Source of the DNA: Hymenobacter volaticus
Lineage (GTDB): Bacteria; Bacteroidota; Bacteroidia; Cytophagales; Hymenobacteraceae
Assembly: GCF_022921055.1 (NCBI RefSeq)
Contig: NZ_CP095069.1
Coordinates: forward strand, 49,937 to 113,936
Direction: 5' to 3'
Length of the DNA: 64,000 bases
Shown: positions 29,154 to 41,200 of the stretch, one piece after another
How positions within the stretch are numbered: position 1 is the stretch's first letter
How the letters are laid out: the number at the start of each line of letters is the position of its first letter
Program-made: the position numbers and the translations under genes
Notes under the pieces: generated by a model
Told to the model about the DNA's origin: nothing
The model's input: the letters and a program-made list of their open reading frames with translations, nothing else
Databases searched by the model: none

Positions 29154-30773
29154 CTACTGCAACGCTACTTCTTGGGGCAGCTTTTCCCGGACCTTGTATT
29201 CTTCCAGGTCGAGCAGGGCTAAGTACTTACGAATAACTTCTTCGTCGAAATCTGCTCGGTGGTTCATGTTATGCAGCAGGTCGCGTTGCTGATTCAGCAG
29301 TTTCAGATAGCTGTGCTGAAAGTGTTGCAGCGCTTCTTCTCGAGTATGACCTCCTTCTTCCAACTGCTGCACCAGAAAGCGTTCATCAAGTTGCAAGCGC
29401 ATGCGCAGGTTATGCAAATAGTCGTTTTGGGCAGTGTCTGGTCCGTGGTTTTCTTCCAAGTAGCGGAGGGCGAGCTGAGCAAGCTTTTTCTGGATCAGCA
29501 GTTCTTGACGCTCTTCCGGGATGGTAGTGTATTTGTCGTCTAGATTTAATTTGCGAATCAGCCAAGGCAGCGTCAAGCCCTGAAATACCAGCGTCACCAG
29601 AATGACCACGAAGGTGATGAACAAGATCAGGTCGCGGTACGGAAAAGACTGTCCTTGCGGCGTAAGCAGCGGAATAGATAACGCCGCGGCCAGCGACACC
29701 ACGCCACGCATGCCGGCCCAACCAGTGATAATTGGCAGTTTCCAGCCCGGATTGGCATCAGCTACGGTGATGAAGCGACTAGCAAACCGGGTAAACAGTG
29801 CTGCGCCAAACGCACAGAGCAGCCGGGTAACGATAAGAACCAACGAAATAAGCAGACCATACCCAATAGCCCGGCCGAGGGTGATGTTGCCGAGTTGCTG
29901 CGTGATGGATGGCAATTGCAGCCCAATGAGCAGGAAAATGAAGCCGTTGAAGATGAAGCTTAATACCGTCCACACGTTCACGCTCTCGATGCGACTCCGA
30001 TAGGTGAGCATGGTATTGCGCTTGCTCGATAGCAGCAACCCGCCACTCACTACGGCCAGCACCCCAGAATAATGAAAGTGCTCGGCCGCGTAATACATGC
30101 TGTAAGGCGTCACTAGGGTCAGGGCTACGTCGATACTCGGAGTAGTGGGCAGCCACCGGTGAATGGTGTAGAACACGAAGCCCAACGCCACGCCAATCAC
30201 CGTACCCAATACAATCACCAAGAAGAAACTCGTGGCGGCTTGACTGAACACGAATTGCCCGGTAAGCACGGCCGCCAGCGCAAACCGAAATACAATCAGC
30301 GAGGATGCATCGTTGAGCAAACTCTCGCCCTCAATTACGCTTACCAGCACCTTCGGCACTTTCACTTGCCGCATGACGGTGGTAGCCGAAATAGCATCGG
30401 GCGGCGAGACAATGCCACCTAGCAGAAACCCTAGCGCTAATGTGAAACCCGGAATCAGGGCCTGGGACACCACTGCCACAATGCAGGAGGTGATGATGAC
30501 AATCGGAAACGCGAAGCTGGCAATAATGCGGCGCCATTTCCAAAACTCTTTCCACGACACCTGCCAAGCCGCTTCGTACAGCAACGGAGGCAGGAAAATC
30601 AGAAATACTATCTCCGGATTAATGGTCAGGTTGGTAAACAGCCCTGTGAAGCTAAGCGCCAAGCCACCTAGCACCAGCACAATTGGATAAGCCAACCGGA
30701 GCCTATTGGCCACCATGACCAACGCCAAAACAATCAATATCAGGTAAACGAATTGGAAGAAAAGCTCTTGCAT
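29154..30773 (-). CDS. Na+/H+ antiporter, CPA1 (NhaP/YjcE) family
   Basis: This 539-residue inner-membrane antiporter has about 12 TM helices followed by a cytoplasmic helical tail of about 130 residues. Family motifs are all visible: FLPPLLYEAAW at 60-70, SPPDAISATT at 123-132, the ion-binding EGESLLNDASS with Asn154-Asp155, and GWAGMRGVVSLAAALS later on. It exchanges cytoplasmic Na+ or K+ for protons for pH and salt homeostasis. The tail (about 410-539, rich in Gln, Leu and Glu) is likely regulatory. It appears intact and monocistronic or at the head of the AraC/NmrA group. Confidence 0.93.
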   Translation of the reverse strand: MQELFFQFVYLILIVLALVMVANRLRLAYPIVLVLGGLALSFTGLFTNLTINPEIVFLIFLPPLLYEAAWQVSWKEFWKWRRIIASFAFPIVIITSCIVAVVSQALIPGFTLALGFLLGGIVSPPDAISATTVMRQVKVPKVLVSVIEGESLLNDASSLIVFRFALAAVLTGQFVFSQAATSFFLVIVLGTVIGVALGFVFYTIHRWLPTTPSIDVALTLVTPYSMYYAAEHFHYSGVLAVVSGGLLLSSKRNTMLTYRSRIESVNVWTVLSFIFNGFIFLLIGLQLPSITQQLGNITLGRAIGYGLLISLVLIVTRLLCAFGAALFTRFASRFITVADANPGWKLPIITGWAGMRGVVSLAAALSIPLLTPQGQSFPYRDLILFITFVVILVTLVFQGLTLPWLIRKLNLDDKYTTIPEERQELLIQKKLAQLALRYLEENHGPDTAQNDYLHNLRMRLQLDERFLVQQLEEGGHTREEALQHFQHSYLKLLNQQRDLLHNMNHRADFDEEVIRKYLALLDLEEYKVREKLPQEVALQ

Positions 30774-31143
30774 ACAAAGGCAGCGGAAGTGAAAGCAACG
30801 AAAGCTCGAACCTAGACCTCAACAAGGTACTTCCTCGCTTACAAATTCTGCCTACCAATCTGTCTAAGTGTCGGTGGCTTACTAGCTATTAATTTCAGTT
30901 TACTCGGCTGAACCTAGGCTTAGCTTGCTCTACATAGTTGCAGAAAATCTTCTCTTTTTCGCGTCTATTGACTGAAGCAGATGCCTTGCATTAATCGGTT
31001 GCCCTTGGCGGCTTGCTTGTTCGCGGTTGTGCGCGCTGGAATACGTTAACTTTATAACTACACTTTATAGTCTTAGTCCTACTGTTCGGCTTAATCTGAT
31101 TGTTTGAGCTTGCCCACTCTCGCTCACCCTATTATACTTCTGC

Positions 31144-34100
31144 ATGCCCCACCCGCTACCCTCCCCGCCTACCAATTCTTTCACTGTGCACGCCGAATCA
31201 CTAACTGGCAGGGGCAACATGGCGGAACTAGTGCAAGCCAAGGATTGGGCGGAAACGCCGTTAGGCCCACGCGAGCTGTGGCCACAAAGCCTGCGCACGA
31301 CGGTGAGTTTGTGTTTGGCGTCCAACGTTCCCATCAGCATTGCTTGGGGCCCCGGGCGAGTGCAGATTTACAATGATGGGTACCGGTTGCTCTGCGGCGA
31401 CAGGCACCCCGCCTCATTAGGTCAGGATTATAAAGAGTGTTGGGCCGCGGCTTGGGACGTGTTAGGTGAGGCTTTCGAGCAAGCTTCGAACGGCCAAACC
31501 CGCACTCTAGAAAACCAGCGCGTGTTCCTGGAACGCACTAGCTACTTAGAAGAGACATTTTTCACGTTTTCCTTCAGCCCCATCCTCGACGAGTTGGGGA
31601 ATGTGAGAGGGGTATTTCAACTCGTTACCGAACTGACGCGGCAAACCCTAGCCGAGCGCCGTCACAACATTCTGCGTACTATTGCCGAGCGAAGCGGTAC
31701 CCAAACCGAACGGGAAACGGTGATCTTGCTGTTGGAAACCCTGCGCGAATTCAGCCTGGATTTGCCTTTCGTGTTGCTCTATTCGCTAGCAGCCGGGGCC
31801 GAGCAGGCAGAACTAAAGGGACACGTTGGACTCGCCGGCGCGTCGGCGCTAACGCCCTCCGCCCTACCCTTAACCCCACTAGCAGACGCCAGCTGGCCCT
31901 TAGCAGACGCAGCCCGCACAGGCAAAGCTCAGCGGGTCGAAGAATTGGCAACCAAATTCGGCGCCTTCACGAGCGGCCCTTATCCCGAATCGCCTCATTC
32001 GGCGCTGGTTTATCCTATTTATTTGACTAGCACAGCGCAGCCCGCCTATTTCCTGGTAACAGGCGTTAGCGCCCGCCGCATCCTCGATTCAGAGTACGTC
32101 CTCTTCTACGATCTGCTAGCCAGTGCCGCTACTGCTATGCTGGCCAAAGCCCGCTCCTATGATAAATCCAGCCTTGCGCAGACTTTAGGGCAGGAAATAG
32201 TGGAACTACACAGCAGTGCGATGCTAGTTGATAACGCCTTTAGGCAGGATACTACCTTCAGCACGCGCTTATCTATTGGCACTGGGCACGTACCAACTAT
32301 ACCCGTACCAACAACGGCACTTGCACCTTCTTGGTCCAACCAGACAGCAGCCTCTATCGAAGAACCGCAGCAGTTCGTAGACAGTGACCAGCTCTACCGA
32401 ATGCTGATTGAAGAAGCCCCGATTGCAACGGCCTTGTACCTGGGTCCTGAAATCCGCATTCAATATGCTAATCCCTTCATGCTAGCGCTTTGGGGCAAAG
32501 ACGCTTCCGTGCAAGGCAAAACCATTCGGGATGTTTTATCGGAACCACAGGAACAGTCGTTCCCGGCTTTGCTCGAGCAAGTGTACGCCACTGGAGATGC
32601 TTATGTGGGGCTCCGGAAACAAGCCACGCTGCTAGCAGAGGGCCAGTTGAAAACAGCGTATTTCAACATTACTTGCAAACCCTTATGCAACGAAGCCGGT
32701 GAGGTGTACGGCATCCATCACACGGCCATCGACGTGACGGATGAGGCTCAGAGCCAGCAACAACTCGCGGACGAAAAGGAGCGGGCCCGTCTGGCCATTG
32801 AAGTAGGTGGTTTGGGCGTGTTTGAGTCCAACCTCGCCACACAAGAACTAATAGCCGATCAGCGGTTCAACGAAATTTTCGGCTTCAATGGTCCCCAAAC
32901 CCCCGACCGTTATGTATCGGTTTTCCATCCTGAAGACTTAACCAAACGGGCACAGGCTCTGGAGCAGGGCCTGCGAACTGGTTTGTTTGAGTACGAAGCA
33001 CGCTTTATCCACGTAGTTACCAAGCAGGTGCGCTGGGTAAAAATTGGGGGCCGCATCTACCGCGACGCAGTAGGCCAGCCGGCAACCGTGTTGGGCGTGG
33101 CCCAGGATACCACTGAACAGAAAAGCTACACCGCCGCGCTCCATGAAAGCGAGCAGCGCTTCCGCATTCTGGCCGATGCCGCGCCCAATCAGGTATGGGC
33201 CGTGAACCCCGATTCGACCATCCGCTACATCAACCGGGCCTTTCTCGACTTTGTAGGCGTCGATCAGGAGCAGTACTTGGCTACCGGCTGGGGCTTGTAC
33301 TTGCCTCCCGAAGAGCTAGAAAACGCTCAGCAAACCCTAACTGAGGCCATCAGCACGCGCAAACCGTACCGACTAGAGCACCGCATGCGCCGCCACGACG
33401 GGCAGTACCGCTGGCTGCTGGCCCAGGGCGCACCTAGCTACTACCCCAATGGCGAGTTGTATGGCTACGTGGGCTCGGCCATCGACATCACCGAACTGAA
33501 AGAAGCCAACCAGCAGCTAGTACGCACCAACACCGACCTGGACAATTTCATTTACACCGCTTCGCACGACCTCAAAGCGCCTATCTCCAACATTGAGGGG
33601 TTACTTTCCACTCTGGCTGAGGAGCTGCCTACCGAGCAACGGACTGACGAAGTAAGCTTCATCTTGGACCTGATGCAGGGCGCGGTGGAACGCTTCAAGC
33701 GTACCATCGAGCACCTCACCGACATCAGCAAGCTACAGCAAGAGCATACCTTGGTCACGACAGAAGTTAATCTGGCTGAAATTGTTGAGGACGTGCGCCT
33801 AGACCTAGCCCCGCTGCTGCAAAACACCGGCACCCAACTGGACATCAAAGTAGAGGAATGCTCGGATGTTCGCTTTTCGGCTAAGAATCTGCGCTCAGTG
33901 GTGTACAACTTGCTCAGCAACGCCGTCAAGTATCATTCCCCGGCGCGGGCACCGTGGGTGCAGATCCACTGTGTCGCCACCCCAGAGCATCACGTGTTAA
34001 CCGTCACCGACAACGGGCAGGGTATTGAAGCCCGGCAGCTGGGCCAGCTGTTTACTATGTTTCAACGCTTCCACACGCACGTGGAAGGCTCGGGGTTGGC

Positions 34101-34202
34101 TTGTACATGGTAAAAAAGATGGTGGAAAACGCCGGCGGCCGCATTATAGTGGAGAGCCAGGTGAATGTAGGCTCCACCTTCACCGTATATTTTCCCCGTT
34201 AA
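31144..34202 (+). CDS. Multi-PAS/GAF sensor histidine kinase (C-terminal frameshift)
   Basis: The kinase is about 1019 residues after correction, with no TM segment. The order is a PAS-like domain (about 20-150), GAF-like (170-345), three PAS domains (about 415-540, 540-660, 665-790), HisKA with phospho-acceptor His808 in TASHDLKAPISN, and HATPase with the N-box NLLSNAVKYHS. The uncorrected frame stops at 34113 just after GSGL. One more G at 34098-34099 restores the G-box GSGLGLYMVKK and a normal end at 34202 (VNVGSTFTVYFPR). No response regulator is adjacent, so the output is unknown. The frameshift removes the ATP lid and would inactivate the kinase if real. Confidence 0.85.
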
Positions 34203-34767
34203 GGAAATAGGCATTCGGAAGTACAGCCTCGACCCACTGGTGCTCTTAGCGTCCTTGGCATTAGCATAACGAGCATCTCCGTGGCCATTGGTTTCATTAC
34301 GCAACCGGCAGGCGCGCACGCAACCTAACCATCATCTGGCTCAGAGTCTCGTTCACAGTTTTAATACCGAAAACAGTTCTCCGGTTTGGGCTACTGAGCA
34401 GTACGCCGATGAGTCACAGAACCTTGGCGCTCGACTAGAAATTTTAAGCAAGCGCGCATTCATTCATCAGGCTGGCAGTCAACCGGTAATGCTTGAATAT
34501 AAAGCCGCTAAACTGTTGTTCATAAAGGTATAAAGAGCCTGCATTTTACGTATATTTAAGATAGGTATCCTGCTTCTATCGAATAGTGTCGAACTATGAT
34601 TTCGACAGTGAATTAGCAGGAAAGTGTTGACGAAGACCTAGCCGCAAAATGCAGTGGCGGATCTCCAGCAGTGGCTGGTTGCTATATACGAACAGTCTGA
34701 TTGGGGCTGCGCCTCGTGGCGGCCTTCCCTGACGAGTGATGCATTATCCGGTCTGGTCATTACGCCT
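34203..34767. other. Intergenic region, no gene seen
   Basis: About 565 bases between the kinase and the L,D-transpeptidase. An 81-codon frame at 34288-34533 has no family features and I do not support it. No clear promoter pair was found. Confidence 0.4.
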
Positions 34768-36255
34768 ATGAAAACAACGCTAACCTATCAATTTATTTAC
34801 TTGTTGCATTTTCTTATCTGGGCCATAAAGCGCCAAGTGGCGCCTGTGGTACTGGCTTTGGTTTGCCTGCCAGTGCTACTTTCCGGGGGCGTTGCCGTTG
34901 CCGAATCGCCTGATGCGCAAGTGATACGGCTGCTCCGACAGCAGCCACTCGACACCTTACGTCCGGCAACAACCCAAGAAGCTCAAGTAGCGTTGTTTTA
35001 TTGGCGTAACCATTACGCACCAGTTTGGACGCGAACAGAAGGACCTACACCGGAAGCATGGGAAGGCTTGCGCTTGCTGCAATGTGCTTCCCAATTTGGT
35101 TTGGAGCCTAATGACTACCAAGTAACGCGTTTGCAGGGTCTTCTGGACTCGCTGGCACAAGCCCTCGGGCACGTTGTATCCTTGCGCGTTCGGACCGAGC
35201 AGCACTTCACCGCGGCTCTGCTTGGCTTTGCTCGCCACTTGCGCGACGGCCGCATTACCAACCTCGATTTGCGCCCAGTCAAACTCACCGATGCTCTTGC
35301 ACTTGATGCCGTTGGCCATCTACTGCAAGCAGTGCGCAGCGGACAGTTTGCTACGCAATTGCTAAGCGCCCAACCCACCTCGCGCAGCTATATCCGATTG
35401 CGCTGGGCCTGGCAGCGCCTGTTGCGCACCGATAGTGCCGCGGCTCAGCGAATGGCGTTGCAGGTAGCACTCAACTTGGAACGTCTGCGTTGGGAGCCTC
35501 CCACCGACTCCTTGTACCTAGTAGTCAATATACCGGCGTTCAGCTTGCAAGTCATTCGTGGGGCGCACGTAGTAGCCACGCACCGCGTGATTGTGGGCAA
35601 GGTCAGTATGCCAACCCCGGAACTGTTCAGCGCGATAACGTACTTTCAAGCTGCTCCCGAATGGCGAGTTCCCCAAAGCATTGCCATCAATGAGATGCTG
35701 CCCGGGCTACAGCGAAATCCGGGCTACTTAGATCAACATGGGTACCAACTATTTTCTGCCACAGGCCAGCGCGTCAATGCGTACCGAGTGAAGTGGAAAC
35801 AAGTACAGCCGGAAACATTTACCTACAAAATACGACAATCTCCTTCGGCACGTAATGCGCTCGGGCACATCGTGTTTCGCTTTACTAGTCCTCACGCTAT
35901 CTACTTGCACGATACGCCCGCAAAAGCAGTCTTCCGCGCCAGCAACCGTGCGTTAAGCCACGGCTGCATCCGCGTGGAGAATCCCTTATTGTTGGCGCGT
36001 TTCCTACTTCAACGCGACGATACTAGCCGGGCCGCGGGCCGCATGCAGGAATTAGAAGCTAGTATCAACCGAGGCCGAACCAAGGTTTTCTCGCTGCAAG
36101 CCCCGGTGCCCTTGTTCGTCCGTTATCTTACTTGTGAAGCCGATGGCAGCCAGCTTCGTCAATTACCCGACGTGTACAACCGAGACCAAGCACTCGCCCA
36201 GGCTTGGCAAGCTCAGTCCAAAACTAACTTGCCTGATCTCGCTGCCGGGCAGTAA
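34768..36255 (+). CDS. L,D-transpeptidase, YkuD/YcbB type
   Basis: The protein has 495 residues from the ATG at 34768 (a GTG frame reaches 34654). A TM or signal anchor is present at about 24-45 (VVLALVCLPVLLSGG). A scaffold domain follows with PG-binding-like motifs (ASQFGLEPNDYQ). The YkuD catalytic domain from about 250 starts LYLVVNIPAFSLQVI and has the active-site SHGCIRVENP with nucleophile Cys400. It acts in the periplasm to form 3-3 peptidoglycan crosslinks or attach proteins. Size and order match the YcbB-like family. No partner gene is adjacent. Confidence 0.92.
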   Translation: MKTTLTYQFIYLLHFLIWAIKRQVAPVVLALVCLPVLLSGGVAVAESPDAQVIRLLRQQPLDTLRPATTQEAQVALFYWRNHYAPVWTRTEGPTPEAWEGLRLLQCASQFGLEPNDYQVTRLQGLLDSLAQALGHVVSLRVRTEQHFTAALLGFARHLRDGRITNLDLRPVKLTDALALDAVGHLLQAVRSGQFATQLLSAQPTSRSYIRLRWAWQRLLRTDSAAAQRMALQVALNLERLRWEPPTDSLYLVVNIPAFSLQVIRGAHVVATHRVIVGKVSMPTPELFSAITYFQAAPEWRVPQSIAINEMLPGLQRNPGYLDQHGYQLFSATGQRVNAYRVKWKQVQPETFTYKIRQSPSARNALGHIVFRFTSPHAIYLHDTPAKAVFRASNRALSHGCIRVENPLLLARFLLQRDDTSRAAGRMQELEASINRGRTKVFSLQAPVPLFVRYLTCEADGSQLRQLPDVYNRDQALAQAWQAQSKTNLPDLAAGQ

Positions 36256-36327
36256 GTCGCTCAACCGTATTGTACAAAAGCGAGACCGGGCTTAGTTGAT
36301 TTGTTTGCTAGCATGAGCTACAGGAAA

Positions 36328-37187
36328 TTACAGCACGTAGCCGTAGCGACGAATGCATGGTTTCCAAAACTCAGGATTGTACTGGATCCAGGCGTGCACG
36401 CCGAAGGGCAAGGTGCTGTTATCTTGGTTGGAGAAGGGTAGCTTGTCTTCTTCCCAGTTGTTGTAATCGGCTCCGAAACGCTCGGCCACTCCGTTAGGGG
36501 AATGCTGAAGGAAGATTCGAGTTTGGGGAAATGTAGCGAGACGAACAGGTCGTCGAGAAAGATGCGGTTACGCTTCTTGTTGAGCCAAAGAAAGAAGTTG
36601 ATGTAGCACCTGTACTTGGAGGTGATGCGGTAAAAGGTGCTTGTCTTCTTCAGGCAGAAGCCGCCGGCTCCCACATAGCTTGGGCTGTTATAGCCAATAA
36701 GACCGCGAAATAAGGTTTTAGGCCGAATGTAGCCTTCATTATAAATAACGGCCCCGATGTAGTCGTGGCCGAGGGCGCACCACTCTTCTAACTCGTCGCG
36801 GAAGACGAACGCATCGAGATGGCAAATCAGCATATAGTCGTAGGCCAAGAAGCGCTGGTAAAAGACCGGGGCAATCATAAGCTCCGCAAAAGCTTGCCAG
36901 CCCCGCCACTCAAACCGCTCAAAGAAAACTTGCGCTTTGCCTTCACAGTAGTTTTCGTACCACGTGGTATCAAGCCAAGTGGGGGTCATAAACGTGATGT
37001 GGTACTTGTGAAGGACTGCCAACGTCTGCGCCAGGGAAATCTTTTCCAGTTCCGATGGCTCTTCCTTGTGAATAGGAATAACAACCGTTACCAGATGAGG
37101 TGACGGTTGCTCGGCTACCGCGTGAGGGAAAACACCGGTTTCGCTCGGGCGAGTACCATCGTCGTCTGCCGGAATAACAGCTTCCAA
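36328..37187 (-). CDS. DUF5672-like (glycosyltransferase-like) protein, C-terminal frameshift
   Basis: The product has about 286 residues after correction. The core starts VTVVIPIHKEEPSELEKISL and includes DYMLICHLDAFVFRDELEEW and GVGAGGF-like SPSYVGAGGFCLKK, as in DUF5672 proteins, which resemble glycosyltransferases. The frame breaks at CCCC (+ strand GGGG 36497-36500). One more C gives PPNGVAERFGADYNNWEEDK, a normal C-terminus GVHAWIQYNPEFWKP and a stop at 36328-36330. Uncorrected, the frame runs to 36318 with a low-complexity tail. No ATG lies in a sensible place, so the start (TTG at 37187, or a GTG inside) is uncertain. The function in cell-surface glycan work is inference. Confidence 0.72.
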
Positions 37188-38203
37188 ATTGCTAGAAATT
37201 AAAGGAGAAAAGTGTGGTAGAGAGGAATGAAGAGCAGCAGTTAAACTAAACCAAAAGAATACTCTAAGAGATTAATTTTATAAATATAAAGGATAAAGTA
37301 GAACATTTCGAGCACAGCATTCAATCAAGGTGCCTTGTGTCGCTACATATAGATCTTTTGCCAAAAAGGTTTCAGCGTTTTTTATGAATTGCGTTGTAGA
37401 GGCTTTTACCAGGAAGATTAAACTATAAGCCTATATAACAAGGTGCTATTCCGCTTGGAACTGAGGTGCTTCAGTCAAAGTCACCTAGGTATGATGGTTT
37501 TTCGATAGTTGAGTTTAATTGAGTGTGTGCCTGAAGTGCAAGCACACCTATAAAATTAGATAGAGTTATATGATAGAAGCGTGAAGTATAGGTCACTAAT
37601 TGTCGAGGCAAGAGTATATACCGAACGGCAGCCGGCGGGTAGTTAATGGTTAACGTATCCTAATGCGCCGTGCCAGTTGCCACATTCAGTCTAATCACTA
37701 GTCCGGACTCAAATGAAATGGTTGTTAGCCACTCCATCTTGTAATTGAAACCAGCTAACCCTTTTTAGTTACTAGTGCCAGAACACTGAATGACTGCCGA
37801 AGACAACAGGCTGATCTTCGCATAAAATTTAGCTCTTTTCATTGTTTTTTATCTATAAGCCGAGGGCTAGACTCTTTGGCGCTCTTCACTTTCTAGAGCC
37901 TTAAAAGCCGACTAATGCGTGTGCTGTAAGTGTACAAAAGCACGTCGTAAGGGCAACTGAGCGGTTTTTCAACCTTTGCATTTTCGCTTGAAAGCTGAAT
38001 ATATTCATCGGCTTCGGCACCGATTCCTTCTGCATTTACGCGTTGCTGTCGACCAAATTTTGGCCTGAACAAAGAATGCTTAGCCAAGACTTGGCTACAT
38101 GTGGCAACGCAAAATTGCCGCTCCGCCGCTCTTGGTACTTCCCTGAATCACCCGCCCCAACCTGTTGGTGGCTTGCTCTTTTTTCCAACCAATTCCCACC
38201 CTT
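37188..38203. other. Intergenic region between divergent genes, no gene seen
   Basis: About 1 kb of moderately AT-rich sequence upstream of both the DUF5672-like gene and the giant GH16 gene. Short frames at 37893-38087 and 38036-38361 on the - strand look random. A near-consensus AACCTTTG at about 37971-37978 lacks the T of TAnnTTTG. Confidence 0.4.
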
Positions 38204-41200
38204 ATGAAACAATACTTGTACACCTGTACCCACTTGTCAGCGAATAGAAGCAAGTTCTTCTTGCTACTTGCACTGGTTGTTACCACCGTAGTACCTGCTC
38301 GCGCCCAGCAGCAATTGGTGTGGGAAGAAAACTTCGACGGCTCAACCATCAATCCCAGCACCTGGACCTACGACCTGGGCGATGGTTGCGCCCAAGGCGT
38401 GTGCGGCTGGGGCAATAGTGAACTGGAATTCTACACGAATCGCTCTGAAAATGCCCGCATCAACAACGGCAACCTTGTTATCGAGGCCCGGCGTGAAGAC
38501 TATCAGGGTAAGCCGTTCACCTCAGCGCGTCTCAAAACGCTAGGGCGGGTGCAGTTTAAGTACGGCACGCTGGAAGCGCGAATCAAAGTACCTGACCTGA
38601 AAAACGGCCTGTGGCCCGCCTTCTGGCTGCTGGGTGCTACCGGCACCTGGCCCGCCAGCGGAGAAACCGACATTATGGAAATGGGTTCGGCCGAAGCAGT
38701 TGCTGCCAATCTAACCAATCAACGCGTGGGTGGCGCCACGCACTGGCAAAATGCGGGTTCTCATGCTTCCTACAGCACTAGCTACACTAGCCCAACGGAC
38801 CTGACCACGGACTACCACGTCTACAAAATGACGTGGGACAGCCAATCCATCCGCATGTTCATCGACGGCACCCAATACTACGCCATTGATATTTCTAAGG
38901 GCGCGGCAGGAGATTTAGAAGAATTTCACAAGGCCCAATATATCCTACTCAACTTGGCCGTTGGGGGACAATACACGGGGATTTACGCGGCTAGCGGCAT
39001 CACGGCGCCTCTGCCCGGACAGATGCTGGTTGACTACGTCCGGCTCTACCAAAGCCCTGGCGACGAGCTGTACCTGGGCAGCAACAACACCATTGCCGGC
39101 AACTTTGGCATTTACACCGAGAACCCAGCCATCACCAATAAGCTGGCGTACGGACAGGATGCCAACCTCTACATCTGGAACAACTTAACTAACATCACCT
39201 CCCCTACCCCAGTACCGTTCGAAGGCTCAGAAGTATTGGCATTGCGCGCAGCAGCCGGCAACTGGTTCGGCTTGGGGGTTGACAATCAAATCAAGAACTT
39301 ATCTGCTTTCAACAATGGCTCGTTGAAGTTCCACTTCAAAACCTCTTATACCGGGCAGTTTAAAGTAGGGCTTAAATCGGGAGCCGGGGAAAGCTGGGTG
39401 GAGTTTGCGACCGGCACTTCCCGCTACGGTTTGGTACGCGACGGCGAATGGCACGAAGTGGTGATTCCGCTGTCGGCCTTTAATAACGGCGACCTTACGT
39501 CTGTAAACCAAACGTTTATGTTTGCCGGCGACGTAGCCAGTTCCACCGCTGACTTCTACTTCGACAATATTTATTACAGCGGTGGGGTAGCTTCCAATCC
39601 GGCACCGACAGTCAGTTTGACTGCACCCGCCAATGAGGCACTGATCACAACGCCGGCCAACATCACACTCACGGCCAACGCCGCCGACGCCAACGGCTCC
39701 GTAACCAAGGTGGAGTTCTATAACGGCTTTACCTTGCTTGGCACGGCCACAACAGCGCCTTATAGTTTCGCTTGGAACAATGTAGCTCCTGGCGTTTACA
39801 CGCTGACGGCCAAAGCCACTGATAACGAGGGAGTCGTGACTACTTCCGCGCCCGCCACAGTGTTTGTAGCAGCACCCAACAATGTGGCTCCTAACATAAG
39901 TTTGACCTCGCCCACTGCTAGCGGCAGCTTTACCACGCCGGCTACGCTTACGCTGCAAGCAACTGCTTCCGACGCCGACGGCTCCATCTATAAAGTGGAG
40001 TTTTATAACGGTTCGACGCTGCTTGGCACCGATTTGACGGCACCCTACTCCTACACCTGGAGCGGCGTTACGACTGGCACTTACACGCTGACTGCCAAGG
40101 CCATTGACAATGCCAAGGCCACTACAACCTCGGCTCCCGTGACCGTAACGGTGAAAGACAACACTATTGCCGGTCCCAACTTCGGCGTCTATACCGATAA
40201 CGCGCAGATTACTAGCAAGCTGGTTTACGGGCAAGACGCGAATCTGTACCTCTGGAACAACCTTGCTCCCATTACCGCTCCGGTGCTTACTCCCTACGAA
40301 GGCTCGGAGGTGCTGGCTTTGCGTGCGACAGCCGGTAACTGGTTCGGCTTCGGCATCGACAACGACGTGAAGAACTTAGTTGCTTTCAACAAAGGCACGC
40401 TGAAGTTTCACTTCAAAACCTCCTACGCAGGCCAGTTCAAAGTTGGCATCAAGACGGGCAATGGGGAAAGTTGGGTGGAATTTGCGGCGGGCGCAACGCA
40501 ATATGGCTTGGTTCGGGATGGGCAATGGCACGAAGTGGTAATTCCACTGTCGGCGTTCAACAACGGCGACCTAGCCACGCTGGATCAAGCCTTTATGTTT
40601 GCTGGCGACGTAGCGAGCACCACCGCTGATTTCTACTTCGACAACATCTACTACAACGCTCAGCCCGTTACGCTACCACCCGTTACGTATTGCGGCACAG
40701 TCACCAATGGCGATTACAGCTATGCGGCTGCCACGGCGGGTAGCAGTGTTGCATTCACGTTTCACCCGCTTGGCAGCGTAGTGGGAGGCAACTTGGCTAT
40801 TCTCTACGTGGGCAATTCGGGCTACGCAATGACGAAAAACGCGGCTGGTGATTTCACCTATACGCTCCCCAATCAAAGTAATGGCACAAACCTGAGCTTC
40901 TACTTCACGTACCAAGTAGGTGCCAACGGCACGGAACGAAATTCCTCGGCCACGCCTCACAGCTACACCGTCGGTAGGACCTGCACCGATACGCCTGCCA
41001 ACACCGCGCCGACGGTTAGCCTCACCTCTCCTGCAGCCTCCGCAACGTTTGCGGCACCGGCTACCATTACTCTGACTGCCAGCGCCGCCGATTCAGATGG
41101 CAGCATCAGCAAAGTAGAGTTCTACAACGGAGCCACACTACTCGGTTCTGCTGCCGCGGCGCCGTATAGCTTTACGTGGAGCAATGCGCCTGCCGGCACG

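Noticed and set aside
34288..34533. + strand gene of 81 codons
   Set aside because: No start context, no family features and low-quality composition. Left as intergenic.
38036..38361. - strand genes upstream of the GH16 gene
   Set aside because: They overlap the GH16 signal peptide and have no protein-like pattern.
39299..40234. - strand gene of 311 codons inside the GH16 gene
   Set aside because: It is antisense to duplicated, well-defined domains. Its length follows from the GC-rich codon pattern of the real gene.
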